A stretch of 40,671 bases of DNA from Chlorobiaceae bacterium (GTDB lineage Bacteria > Bacteroidota > Chlorobiia > Chlorobiales > Chlorobiaceae): contig JAAXWP010000023.1 in assembly GCA_013334925.1 (NCBI GenBank), forward strand, positions 1 through 40,671, read 5' to 3'. The notes beneath the pieces were generated by a model, which was not told where the DNA came from, did no database searches, and was given only the letters and a program-made list of their open reading frames with translations. Each line of letters begins with the position of its first letter. The stretch's first letter is position 1. This document shows positions 1 to 8,146 of the stretch, piece by piece. The translations under genes were made by a program, and so were the position numbers.

Positions 1-125
1 CTCGGGATAAGGGACCGCACGTTGCCGGCGATGTAATCGGTCCACGAAAAATCAATCACCGGAGATGAGTGTGGTGACTGCATCGATCAATGTTCTGGAC
101 GCGGGTTCGAGTCCCGCCATCTCCA
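1..125 (+). ncRNA. ssrA: tmRNA (ssrA), 3' portion
   Basis: The gene enters from outside the window. The last part shows the hallmark GGAC + GCGGGTTCGAGTCCCGC of the tRNA-like domain at 97-117: a 5-bp T-stem (101-105 with 113-117) and a TTCGAGT loop. The acceptor strand CATCTCC follows at 118-124, with discriminator A125. CCA is not encoded (CT follows). A helix GGACCG (12-17) / CGGTCC (38-43) probably belongs to a pseudoknot. tmRNA rescues stalled ribosomes. Its 3' end is a common site for tyrosine integrases, and the attL repeat rebuilds it exactly, so the host gene should stay functional. Confidence 0.78.
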
Positions 126-127
126 CT
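106..127 (+). repeat. attL core (22-bp direct repeat with attR)
   Basis: Identical over 22 bp to 40189-40210; the flanking bases on both sides differ (G105 versus T40188, T128 versus A40211). It covers the T-loop, the 3' T-stem strand and the acceptor strand of the tmRNA. The integrase gene starts 198 bp to the right, the usual layout of ssrA-targeting elements. Confidence 0.92.
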
Positions 128-160
128 TTTGGCTAATCTGATAACATGCAGAGAAGTCTG

Positions 161-194
161 AAAACCCTTGAGAAATCAAGGGTTTTCGTGTTTC
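161..194 (+). terminator. Phage-supplied replacement terminator for ssrA
   Basis: A perfect 11-bp stem, AAAACCCTTGA (161-171) with TCAAGGGTTTT (176-186), closed by a GAAA tetraloop. Because of the A and T runs it can work in both directions. It lies 34 bp after attL, where the tmRNA transcript now has to end, since the native terminator was moved to 40214-40250 by the insertion. Confidence 0.75.
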
Positions 195-221
195 TGGTGT
201 CTCATGTTGTCCAGTGGTGTT

Positions 222-324
222 TGGTATATTCTGGGCTAAATGGGTATACTTTACGGTGACTGTTTGAATGGGTATACCCAAAACAGCTTTTAGGTATACC
301 CAAAAGTAGCTCAAAAATATACCA
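222..324 (+). promoter_or_regulatory. Integrase arm-type sites / int control region
   Basis: The GTATAC-type motif recurs: TGGTATATT at 221-229, GGGTATACT at 242-250, the perfect palindrome TGGGTATACCCA at 269-280, GGTATACCC at 293-301 and ATATACCA just before the integrase start. The 13-mer GGTATACCCAAAA occurs exactly twice, at 271-283 and 293-305. Its core appears inverted near attR (TTTTGGGTATA, 40136-40146). This is the expected pattern for arm-type binding sites of a lambda-class tyrosine integrase. Because they also abut the int start, they may autoregulate it. Binding is inferred. Confidence 0.6.
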
Positions 325-1593
325 ATGGCCAAGAAGATAGTACCTCTTTCAGACGCTCAAATAAGGACTTACAAGGCTTTGGATAAGCCGACAAGCCTGT
401 TCGATGGTGGTGGTTTGTTCGTGCATGTCCCAGCCAAACGGTATACTAAAGACGGCAAGCCACTACCGGACTCGAAGCTTTGGCGTTTCAAGTACAGGTT
501 TGCGGGAAAGCCGAGGTTGATGGCTTTTGGGGCATACCCGGATATTTCGCTGAAAAAAGCTCGAGAACTTCATCAGGAGGCTCGATCCTTGCTTGCCGAA
601 GGCATTGACCCTCAAGAGGAGAAACAACGTCACAAAGCCGCAAATCAGCAAAAGAAGGAGATCCAGGAGAACACCTTCGCAAGCGTGGCCATGCAGTGGT
701 ACAATGTTGCCAAGACTGAGTGGGCTCCAGGACATGCCAGGACGGTGTTATCTCGGATTCAGAGGGATATCCTGCCACCGCTAGGCTCGAAGCTCATTTC
801 AGAAATCACGACAAAGGATGTGCTGGCCGCTCTCCGTATAGTAGAGGCTCGGCAGGCTTTCGAGACGGCACACCGGATCAAGACGATCATCGGTCAAATA
901 TTCACGTTTGCACTCGTAAGCGATACTCCAGGGGTGACCAGCAACCCGGCAATGGGGTTAAGCAAGGTCTTGAAGCGGCCAGTGAAGAAAAACATGGCGG
1001 CTATTCTGGATCCGGAGGTGCTCGGGCGGCTCCTTCGGGACTTAGAGGCATATGCCGGATCGTATGTGGTCAGGTGTGCCCTGCAGTTGGCCCCCATGTT
1101 GTTCGTTCGTCCAGGAGAGCTTCGAAACGCGAAATGGAAAGACATCGATCTGGATGGCGCGGAGTGGAACATTCCCATGGAGGACATGAAGCTGACGGTT
1201 CGGGAGAAGGCAGAGCGAAAAGGCCAGGTTCACACAGTACCGCTTTCACGGCAAGCTGTATCGGTTTTGCGGGAGCTGTATTTATTCACAGGACGAAGTC
1301 AGTATGTGTTTCCTGGTCGGGCGGCATCGAGAGTGATGAGCGAGAACACGATAACCCAGGCATTGAGGACAATGGGCTGGGATGGAGAGACTGTGACCGG
1401 CCATGGGTTTAGGGCTACTGCCAGAACGATGCTACATGAAACCCTTGGCTTCAGTCCCGACGCGATCGAGGCCCAGCTTGGGCACCGGGTCCCCGATCGG
1501 CTTGGCGCGGCTTACAATCGATCAAAGCATCTCGATGAGCGCCGACGTATGATGCAGGCATGGGGGGATTATCTGGATGTGTTGAAAGTTTGA
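325..1593 (+). CDS. int: Tyrosine-recombinase integrase, P4/IntS type
   Basis: A 422-residue site-specific recombinase that joins phage attP to the bacterial site in ssrA and cuts it out again with an excision factor. The N-terminus (about 1-100) is the DUF4102 arm-binding domain typical of P4-like integrases (LSDAQIRTYKALDKP, then GGGLFVHV). A core-binding domain follows at about 115-215. Catalytic residues are visible: Arg262 (VRPGELR), Lys near 299, His360 and Arg363 (HGFR), His387 (LGHRV) and the nucleophile Tyr397 (AAYNR). Full length for the family. The gene points away from attL. No strong ribosome site precedes the ATG; the leader holds the GTATAC repeats. Confidence 0.95.
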   Translation: MAKKIVPLSDAQIRTYKALDKPTSLFDGGGLFVHVPAKRYTKDGKPLPDSKLWRFKYRFAGKPRLMAFGAYPDISLKKARELHQEARSLLAEGIDPQEEKQRHKAANQQKKEIQENTFASVAMQWYNVAKTEWAPGHARTVLSRIQRDILPPLGSKLISEITTKDVLAALRIVEARQAFETAHRIKTIIGQIFTFALVSDTPGVTSNPAMGLSKVLKRPVKKNMAAILDPEVLGRLLRDLEAYAGSYVVRCALQLAPMLFVRPGELRNAKWKDIDLDGAEWNIPMEDMKLTVREKAERKGQVHTVPLSRQAVSVLRELYLFTGRSQYVFPGRAASRVMSENTITQALRTMGWDGETVTGHGFRATARTMLHETLGFSPDAIEAQLGHRVPDRLGAAYNRSKHLDERRRMMQAWGDYLDVLKV

Positions 1594-1716
1594 ATCAATC
1601 TCCGTCCATGACTATCTTAAGTGCTTGGATATTCAGCACAAATTGATGTTTACAGTGGCCGAATCGGTACGATTTGAGAAGCTTTGGTGTCAATCCCCAA
1701 TCTTATAGGAGTTAAA

Positions 1717-2589
1717 GTGTCCCGAATGCTGACCTTTCGTGATTATAAAGAGGACGCGCAATCTTGGATTACCTTAGCAACAGGTGAATATTATCCGGAT
1801 ATTCTGCCTGATGCCTGTAGATTGTATGAGCCCGTTTTAGTGGAGTTCGGGCTCTTATTAAAGCAGGCGCATTCATCCACCAATTTGTTTGCCAGCATTA
1901 TGGAAACAAAAAACCAATGGATGCGTACTCAATTATGCCGTGTGTTTAAAAAATATGTCAGCCCCGAAACACCGGTTGAGATGTTGAAGCGAAAGACAGA
2001 TGCTGCCAAAATCTGTGAGCGTTTTGGTCATGGCTTTCGCAATGTAGTGGAAGTTCAGAAGAAATTTCAGTCTCGTCCCATGCCAGATGAGGTCTTGTGT
2101 GCCCTGCTTTGGGAGTACAAAGATCGCGGGAAAAAAGGCTATGATCTAACGGAGCGTCTTTTTGAGATTTTTCGCAGTCATCTTCCAGGTCTGAATGTCA
2201 TTGGCCCTGAGCGCGCGGGAAAGGATGTGCTGATGGGATCTGTTTTTAAAGATTACCCTAAGCCTGACCGTCCAGTTGATTTTATTATTTCAGAAGGAGC
2301 TCGTGTTCTGGCGATAGGTCTTGCTCGATACGATTCTGATCGAGGTGGTGCGCAAGAAGATGATCGCACTGGTCAGTATCGTGAGGTGGCACAGGAAATT
2401 ATTGGTTATTCTGATGCCCACGACATGCCAAATGTTAAAGTTATCTATGTGAATGATGGGCCTGGCCTGTTGTTGGGCTCTATGTGGAACGATTATTCGT
2501 ACATCGAGGAACAATGGGCAGGTCGGGTTATCGTTGCGACATTGCGGATGGTGCCAGATCGAATAACAGAAAAATGGTTGAGGTCTTGA
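1717..2589 (+). CDS. Putative type II restriction endonuclease
   Basis: First gene of a three-gene operon; the methyltransferase starts one base after its stop codon. An AGGAG at 1707-1711 points to the GTG at 1717 (290 residues); TTG at 1684 or ATG at 1726 are alternatives. I cannot name the family. The C-terminal half has PVDFII (Asp near 188) followed by a beta strand and LARYDSDRGG (about 202-211), compatible with a PD-(D/E)xK-like site with an altered second half; this is inference. The endonuclease call rests mostly on the partner methyltransferase and the acidic/basic cluster. It would cut DNA lacking the partner's methyl mark. A+T-rich compared with the phage core, suggesting separate acquisition. 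Confidence 0.65.
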   Translation: MSRMLTFRDYKEDAQSWITLATGEYYPDILPDACRLYEPVLVEFGLLLKQAHSSTNLFASIMETKNQWMRTQLCRVFKKYVSPETPVEMLKRKTDAAKICERFGHGFRNVVEVQKKFQSRPMPDEVLCALLWEYKDRGKKGYDLTERLFEIFRSHLPGLNVIGPERAGKDVLMGSVFKDYPKPDRPVDFIISEGARVLAIGLARYDSDRGGAQEDDRTGQYREVAQEIIGYSDAHDMPNVKVIYVNDGPGLLLGSMWNDYSYIEEQWAGRVIVATLRMVPDRITEKWLRS

Positions 2590-2590
2590 T

Positions 2591-3877
2591 ATGGCTGTTG
2601 GAATTCAGAAAAAAGTTAGAGCGAAAGCTAAACCAGTAAGTTGCGGTTCGGAGCCGTCTTTGTTACGTATTGAATATCCTGGCAAGAAGTCAAGTGAAGA
2701 GATCCTTTCTTATCCTCCTGGTTGTTATAGTCAGGACTCCCGTTATAATGGAGGTAAAAACCGGCTTTATCATGCGGATAATGTAGGCGTTCTAGCTCAC
2801 CTTGCCAGAGATAAGGATGTGGTCGGAAAGGTACGTCTGGTCTACATTGATCCGCCGTTCGCAACTGCGTCAGAATTTCACTCACGAAAACAGGCTCACG
2901 CTTATGATGACCATTTAATAGGGGCAGATTTCGTTGAGTATTTAAGGGAAAGATTGATTTGGATTCATCGTCTCTTAGCCGATGATGGATCTTTATACTT
3001 GCATCTTGATGAGCGCATGGCTTTTCATTTTCGCGTCGTTCTTGATGAGATTTTTGGTGAGGGCTGTTATCGAAATTTTATTACTCGAAAAAAATGCAAT
3101 CCCAAGAATTATACGCGCAAGAAATATGGCAATGTCGCCGATTACATTCTGTTTTACACGAAAACGGATTCCTATGTTTGGAATCGTCCCATTGAAGAAT
3201 GGGATATGGCAAAGGCATTGAAAGAGTATCCATATGTTGATGAAGCTACAGGCCGGCGATATAAAAAAGTTCCCGTCCATGCTCCCGGTGAAAGGAACGG
3301 AGAAACCGGTAAGGAATGGCGCGGGAAGTTGCCGCCGCCTGGCAAGCATTGGCAGTATGTGCCTTCAACTCTGGATGAATTAGATGCGAAAGGAGATATT
3401 TTTTGGTCTTCAAATGGGAATCCAAGGCGCAAGGTATATCTTGAAAATAGCGAAGGTGTGCCGGTTCAGGATATTTGGTTAGATTATAGGGATGCACACA
3501 ATCAAAACATACATATAACAGGATATCCTACTGAGAAAAATCCTGATTTGTTAGCTCGGATTATAAAAGCGTCGTCCAATCCAGGCGATTTAGTGCTAGA
3601 TTGTTTTTCTGGATCAGGGACAACGCTTGCGGTTGCATCGCGGCTTGGCCGCAGCTGGATTGGAGTTGATAGAAGTTCTGAGGCGATCAATACGACGTTG
3701 CACCGATTTGCGTATGGCACAGCGCCTATGGGCGATTTTGTGGGCAATAAAAGGAAACTGGAAAATACCCTTTTCTTCGACAAGGTGACTGATTTTGATC
3801 TTTATACTGAAGATAAACTGATGGCTGAACCAATCGGGTATAGTCGGGGGGCGCATTCTTCTGCGGTAATTGCATAA
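2591..3877 (+). CDS. DNA (N6-adenine/N4-cytosine) methyltransferase, beta order
   Basis: A 428-residue DNA methyltransferase. Motif IV DPPF is at 87-90 (VYIDPPFAT). Motif I, the S-adenosylmethionine pocket, lies near the C-terminus at 339-345 (CFSGSGTT) with IGVDRS following. This IV-before-I order is the beta class. The middle part (about 160-310) holds a target-recognition region. DPPF is typical of amino methyltransferases and more often gives N6-methyladenine. It starts one base after the upstream endonuclease gene and its TAA is followed at once by the glycosylase ATG, so the three are surely co-transcribed. It would protect host and prophage DNA from the partner nuclease. Confidence 0.92.
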   Translation: MAVGIQKKVRAKAKPVSCGSEPSLLRIEYPGKKSSEEILSYPPGCYSQDSRYNGGKNRLYHADNVGVLAHLARDKDVVGKVRLVYIDPPFATASEFHSRKQAHAYDDHLIGADFVEYLRERLIWIHRLLADDGSLYLHLDERMAFHFRVVLDEIFGEGCYRNFITRKKCNPKNYTRKKYGNVADYILFYTKTDSYVWNRPIEEWDMAKALKEYPYVDEATGRRYKKVPVHAPGERNGETGKEWRGKLPPPGKHWQYVPSTLDELDAKGDIFWSSNGNPRRKVYLENSEGVPVQDIWLDYRDAHNQNIHITGYPTEKNPDLLARIIKASSNPGDLVLDCFSGSGTTLAVASRLGRSWIGVDRSSEAINTTLHRFAYGTAPMGDFVGNKRKLENTLFFDKVTDFDLYTEDKLMAEPIGYSRGAHSSAVIA

Positions 3878-4516
3878 ATGGGCGATTTTCTTTATGGGCT
3901 TTCTCCGGAATGTATAGCTGTCGCTATAACGCATCTTGCTGATTCAGATCCAGTTATGGCGCAGCTTGTTTCTGAATGCGGCCACTGCACACTTTCGGAA
4001 TCGGAATATCGCCCGTTTCATACCTTGACTCGTGCAATTCTTGGTCAGCAGCTTTCATCTCAAGCTGCCGAAAGCATTGTGCGACGATTGTCTAAGGTTG
4101 TATCGGTTCCGTTCACGCCTGAAAATTTTCTGGCAGTACCAGTTGATTTGCTGAAGGCTTCTGGCTTGTCTGCGCCCAAGATTCGCTATATTCTCGAACT
4201 TGCTGGACGCATAACAACTGGACGCTTGACGATGGATGCTTTGGTACACCTCTCCGATGAAGAGGTGCTCAAGACATTGATGGAGGTGCCCGGGATCGGA
4301 CCCTGGACGGCTGAAATGTTTCTCATTTTTGGCTTAAAGCGTCCTGATGTCCTTTCTTTGGGTGATGCCGGATTGCAGCGATCTGCGAAGATGCTTTATA
4401 GAGAATCTTATGAAGGCGAAAAAGGTCCGAATTTGTTGGCTCGTGTTTCGACGGGATGGCGTCCATACCGATCTGTGGCATCTTGGTATCTTTGGAAATA
4501 TTTGGATAGTAGATGA
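3878..4516 (+). CDS. AlkA-like DNA-3-methyladenine glycosylase (HhH-GPD)
   Basis: A 212-residue HhH-GPD base-excision glycosylase. It has LGQQLSSQAA (55-64), a helix-hairpin-helix LMEVPGIGPWTAEM (134-147) and the catalytic aspartate in LGDAGLQR (Asp163), matching the Asp of AlkA. The enzyme removes alkylated purines such as 3-methyladenine. It begins right after the methyltransferase stop with no gap, so it is part of the restriction-modification operon. This is an unusual partner: it may repair off-target base methylation by the methyltransferase, or act on modified invading DNA. Both roles are inferences. It lacks the N-terminal beta domain of E. coli AlkA, like many short archaeal and bacterial relatives. 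Confidence 0.88.
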   Translation: MGDFLYGLSPECIAVAITHLADSDPVMAQLVSECGHCTLSESEYRPFHTLTRAILGQQLSSQAAESIVRRLSKVVSVPFTPENFLAVPVDLLKASGLSAPKIRYILELAGRITTGRLTMDALVHLSDEEVLKTLMEVPGIGPWTAEMFLIFGLKRPDVLSLGDAGLQRSAKMLYRESYEGEKGPNLLARVSTGWRPYRSVASWYLWKYLDSR

Positions 4517-5074
4517 CACTTCTTCAGCAGTAAACCACGTTGTCCCTAATCATTGACTCATTATATTTGCCGTAGGTATCCGCAAGTAGAGACCACAATC
4601 CCTGTTAATGTTCTTATGGACACATCACTTCCGTTCATTCTCAACGTGCTTTTCAGCAGGCATTTCATGTCTGCAGTCTGGCGAGCCTTATTTGAAACGC
4701 TATTGAGCTTGTATTGTCGTCAAGCCTATGGCGTTTGAAGAAGCTCCCCCCATCTGTCCAGCCATTGATGAATGCCATGAACACATTGTCAGCGGGGACG
4801 GAACCCCAGTACTATTTAGGGGGGCGATAAGGAAGAGCGACCTTGAGATTAGCCACAAAAGTCCTACGAAGCCATTAGCCCCTAAAATCTCAGACTGACT
4901 ACATGTCTTTTGGTGGATGAGTAAAAGTGTACTTACTCGGCGCCTCTTTTCTGCATTATCCCTTTGCTCTATCTCTCATATTCTGCGTACATTTGATGTA
5001 ATGATGTTTGAGGCCGTACCGTAGTGTTCAATTCTCCATCTTACTCACCTATGCCCATGGCAACGCATGACCAT
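4517..5074. other. Gene-poor stretch after the restriction operon
   Basis: No gene I can support. A 56-codon frame at 4728-4898 (start MAFEEAPPICPAIDEC) has ordinary composition but no ribosome site and no recognisable domain; it may be a gene remnant. The end of the stretch (4957-5040) resembles the gap at 7977-8090 around TTCTSCGTACATT, which may reflect shared upstream sequence of independently acquired cargo genes. Confidence 0.4.
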
Positions 5075-5920
5075 ATGCCAAAGTACCATGAGCTTATGAA
5101 CCCGCTTCTCCAGGCTCTTCGGGATCTTGGTGGGTCGGGATCAATCGATGAAATCTATAGTCGAGTATCGGAGATTCTCGAATTACCAGATGAGATACTT
5201 GCAACGCTTCATGATTCTGAACGGAGCAGCCAAACAGAGGTCGAATATCGCCTTGCCTGGGCGCGTACCTACCTCAAGAAGTATGGCCTACTCGATAATT
5301 CAGAACGCGGAGTCTGGGTGATCGTTCCTGATAAGAAGGATGTGAGCAAGGTTGATCCTCAGGTCGTGGTTCGAAAAGTCAGAGAAAAGGATAACAAAGA
5401 CCGTGCAGCTAAGCCAATTCAGCCGAAGGAAGATGAAGAGTTGCAGGACGGGACAGAAACTTGGCGTTCGCTGTTGTTTCAGGTACTGACTCAAAAGATG
5501 GCTCCTGAAGCCTTCGAACGTCTTGTGAAGCGGATGCTTAGGGAATCTGGTTTTGTTCAGGTCGAGGTGACTGGTCGATCTGGTGATGGGGGAATAGATG
5601 GAAAGGGTATTGTGCGTATTGGAGGGCTTCTGAGTTTTCATGTCCTTTTCCAGTGCAAAAAGTACCAAGGATCCGTTTCGGCTGGTACAATTCGAGACTT
5701 CAGAGGAGCCCTTGTTGGCAGGGCAGATAAGGGGCTGTTTGTGACAACCGGGACCTTTACCAGGGATGCAATTAAAGAGGCAACGAGGGATGGCGCCCCA
5801 CCGATCGATTTGTTGGATGGTGATCAGCTGGCGGACAAGCTGAAAGAGTTGAGACTTGGGGTGAAAACTGAATTGGTCGAGAGTGTTTCTGTCGACGTAG
5901 AATGGTTTCAGAATATTTAG
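5075..5920 (+). CDS. mrr: Mrr-like restriction endonuclease
   Basis: A nuclease of the Mrr family, known to cut methylated or otherwise modified DNA. The N-terminal winged-helix Mrr_N domain (MPKYHELMNPLL onward) is followed by a charged linker. The catalytic PD-(D/E)xK domain contains FERLVKRML, the GDGGIDG loop (catalytic Asp) and QCKKY as the Q-x-K half-site, then the conserved DFRGAL and FVTTGTFT. I place the start at 5075 because Mrr proteins begin M-x-x-PxYxxxxxPLL. The frame is open upstream to a GTG at 5024 with ATGs at 5051 and 5057, and no Shine-Dalgarno decides. It stands alone between the restriction operon and the HNH gene. Confidence 0.88.
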   Translation: MPKYHELMNPLLQALRDLGGSGSIDEIYSRVSEILELPDEILATLHDSERSSQTEVEYRLAWARTYLKKYGLLDNSERGVWVIVPDKKDVSKVDPQVVVRKVREKDNKDRAAKPIQPKEDEELQDGTETWRSLLFQVLTQKMAPEAFERLVKRMLRESGFVQVEVTGRSGDGGIDGKGIVRIGGLLSFHVLFQCKKYQGSVSAGTIRDFRGALVGRADKGLFVTTGTFTRDAIKEATRDGAPPIDLLDGDQLADKLKELRLGVKTELVESVSVDVEWFQNI

Positions 5921-5964
5921 GGGATAAAATAAGTTAGTTATCGACAAAAAAATAATATTTGACG

Positions 5965-7212
5965 ATGATACCGCATGGTTTAACAAATGAAGATATTCTT
6001 TTTGCTGTTGCACAAATTGATAGGGAAGGGTTTCCTGCGGTTAATAAGTCAAGACGCTATTATTTGCTGGTCAATGATAAGGAATATCCGCCCAAGCATG
6101 TGATTCGGCTTGCTGCAATACATGCTGGTCTTCAATTGACAGATTATAACGCTGTTGAGGCGAAAAGTTACTTTCAAAGCAGAGGATATGAAATAATAGA
6201 AAGAACGGGTTATACATATCAGAGTTCTGAACAGGTGCATGATGAAGAAGAGGATGATAAAAAGCTTAAGATCAAATATTGGTGGGTCAACCATAAGCAG
6301 ACATTCAGTGCTGAAATCGAGGGGGGCTATATCTGGTCTCCTAAGTCTAACGTTAATGGCGGTTTTAATCAGACCTATCTGAATCTTACGCAAGTCAAGC
6401 CTGGCGATGTCGTCTTTTCTTATGCATCAGGGATGATCAAGGCAATCGGAGTGGCGACGAACAGTTATCGAGAACAGTTACTACCGGCCGCATTTGGGGG
6501 TGCCACTGAGCGATGGGGAGAGATAGGCTGGGAGGTCCTTATTCAATGGAAGCTATTGCAAGTACCTATTAGCCCTAAGGATCATCTTCAAAAGTTTGCC
6601 TCATTACTTCCAGAAAAGCATTCGCCAATAAGAGCAGATGGAAACGGCAACCAGGGCTGCTATCTTGCTTCGATATCTGATGAGCTTGGTCTGCTTTTAA
6701 TGGATATGTTAAGAGTCGGCGATACCGGGGCGGTGTATGCAGCAATTGCGATTTCAGAAGAGCGGCAGGATCAAGAAGCAGAAAGTATTATCAACCAGTC
6801 CGATATCGCGCATACCGAAAAGGAGCAGTTGATCAAGGCTCGTATCGGTCAGGGAATGTTCCGCATTAATCTTGAGAAGATTGAAAAGGGTTGCCGGGTG
6901 ACAGGGGTAACGCGCAAGGATCTACTGATAGCAAGCCATATAAAGCCTTGGAGGGATTCAGATAATGCAGAACGGATAGATGGATTCAATGGGCTACTGT
7001 TAGCGCCCCATGTTGATAAGCTTTTTGATCGTGGCTGGATTTCTTTCAGTGACGATGGAGAGATACTTGCTGTTGATGCAGAAATTAGAGAGATCTTGAA
7101 AAGTTGGGGGATTAATCCTGCTAAAAATATTGGTCGATTTTCTGCTCGTCAATATTCATACCTTGCATACCATCGCAAGAATGTTTTTATGAGGCCAGAT
7201 ACTTCTATATGA
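5965..7212 (+). CDS. Modification-dependent HNH endonuclease (ScoMcrA-like head, EVE-like reader)
   Basis: A 415-residue, three-part protein. Residues about 1-80 resemble the N-terminal head of ScoMcrA-like type IV enzymes (ILFAVAQIDREGFP, YPPKHVIRLA). Residues about 100-250 look like an EVE/PUA-type modified-base reader (KYWWVNHKQTF, YIWSPK, VKPGDVVFSYASGMIKAIG). The C-terminus is an HNH_2 nuclease with SHIKPW (His325), GFNGLLL (Asn342) and APHVDKLFD (His349). The layout suggests a nuclease that reads modified bases and cleaves nearby. A TTG six bases upstream could also start it. It is A+T-rich, 44 bp after the Mrr gene, same strand. The reader assignment is inference from sequence pattern. 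Confidence 0.8.
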   Translation: MIPHGLTNEDILFAVAQIDREGFPAVNKSRRYYLLVNDKEYPPKHVIRLAAIHAGLQLTDYNAVEAKSYFQSRGYEIIERTGYTYQSSEQVHDEEEDDKKLKIKYWWVNHKQTFSAEIEGGYIWSPKSNVNGGFNQTYLNLTQVKPGDVVFSYASGMIKAIGVATNSYREQLLPAAFGGATERWGEIGWEVLIQWKLLQVPISPKDHLQKFASLLPEKHSPIRADGNGNQGCYLASISDELGLLLMDMLRVGDTGAVYAAIAISEERQDQEAESIINQSDIAHTEKEQLIKARIGQGMFRINLEKIEKGCRVTGVTRKDLLIASHIKPWRDSDNAERIDGFNGLLLAPHVDKLFDRGWISFSDDGEILAVDAEIREILKSWGINPAKNIGRFSARQYSYLAYHRKNVFMRPDTSI

Positions 7213-7322
7213 TATGATCTTTGATAGGTTATTCATAATAAAATATACAGAGTTCATCTATGGACTTCGGCTTCGCGCTAATGGACCTTACGAAGAATGG
7301 ATAGTAAGTCTAAAATGTATTT

Positions 7323-7949
7323 ATGGTGTTAGTGAACAATACTGATTACTTGAGGTACAGTGACAAAGAAGCGTACTTGTTTCAAGATGTATCGGGACGC
7401 TTTCGATCTAAAGGGTATATTGATGCCTTTGACTTCTTTTCAATTATTGTATGGAAGTCAAATCGATCAAAATCAAAAATAGCAAAACGACTTAGGCAAT
7501 TAGCACCTGAGGATTTACCACATGATGTTGCTTTTGAGAAAATATGCCGTGATATGACAACAAAGATATCTATAGCTGAATCTCATGATAAGCGGATGGA
7601 GATTCTTTTAAAAGAGCCATACTTGTTTTATTTACCAATAGCTTCGGCGATTTTAGCGGTATTATATCCTGAATATTTCACTATTTATGACTATCGGGTT
7701 TGCGCTGAACTGAAGGGTTTGGATGGGCAAAATGATTTTAGGAAACTCGCGAAAAATCGGAACCTCAAAACGGTCTTGAATGGGTATCATAAGTTTCGAG
7801 AGGCTGTGATTGCATTATCTCCGCATCTGAAACTTCGCGATAAAGACTTGGATCTTTTTGCCCGTTCTCAAGTCAAGGATCTTCAGAAAGACATCCGAGA
7901 GTGTTTTCCTCCAAAGGGCATAGACGGTGAAAAAAACACAGATTACTGA
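7323..7949 (+). CDS. Unknown defence-island protein, all-alpha
   Basis: A 208-residue soluble protein I cannot name. It looks mostly helical and basic. The best-marked stretch is LPIASAILAVLYPEYFTIYDYRVCAELKG (about 101-129), where a hydrophobic helix is followed by Y-P-x-x-F-T-x-Y-D-x-R. That spacing recalls the helix-Asp arrangement of HhH-GPD glycosylases, and I have a loose memory of similar proteins beside restriction genes, but no hairpin motif is visible. It is very A+T-rich, has no Shine-Dalgarno at its ATG, and sits between the HNH nuclease and the pentapeptide protein. A role in defence is inferred from position only. Confidence 0.72.
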   Translation: MVLVNNTDYLRYSDKEAYLFQDVSGRFRSKGYIDAFDFFSIIVWKSNRSKSKIAKRLRQLAPEDLPHDVAFEKICRDMTTKISIAESHDKRMEILLKEPYLFYLPIASAILAVLYPEYFTIYDYRVCAELKGLDGQNDFRKLAKNRNLKTVLNGYHKFREAVIALSPHLKLRDKDLDLFARSQVKDLQKDIRECFPPKGIDGEKNTDY

Positions 7950-8146
7950 TCCATATCAGGGGATCCTCTGTGTCTGCCATTGCTCCATCTCCTTAATTCT
8001 CCGTACATTGATAAAGCAGTTCCTGAGTAGTATCCAATAGCAATGCTGAACCACAATCTTACTGATATGCACCTTGCCTCACCTGGTAATCTCGCCCTCA
8101 TCCGGTCGTTCTTGGCCGCATTATCAACATCACCCCACTAACCAAC

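Noticed and set aside
61-124. GGAGATG at 61-67 is complementary to the acceptor strand CATCTCC (118-124), hinting at a separate tRNA or permuted tmRNA
   Set aside because: The 33 bases between have no good D or anticodon arm, and the conserved GGAC-GCGGG block is the normal tmRNA 3' end; the true partner strand should lie at the tmRNA 5' end outside the window.
87-332. Open frame on the minus strand across attL
   Set aside because: It covers the tmRNA end, terminator and arm sites; no coding signal.
4728-4898. 56-codon frame in the gap after the glycosylase gene
   Set aside because: No ribosome site, no recognised domain; kept only as a possible remnant in the gap description.
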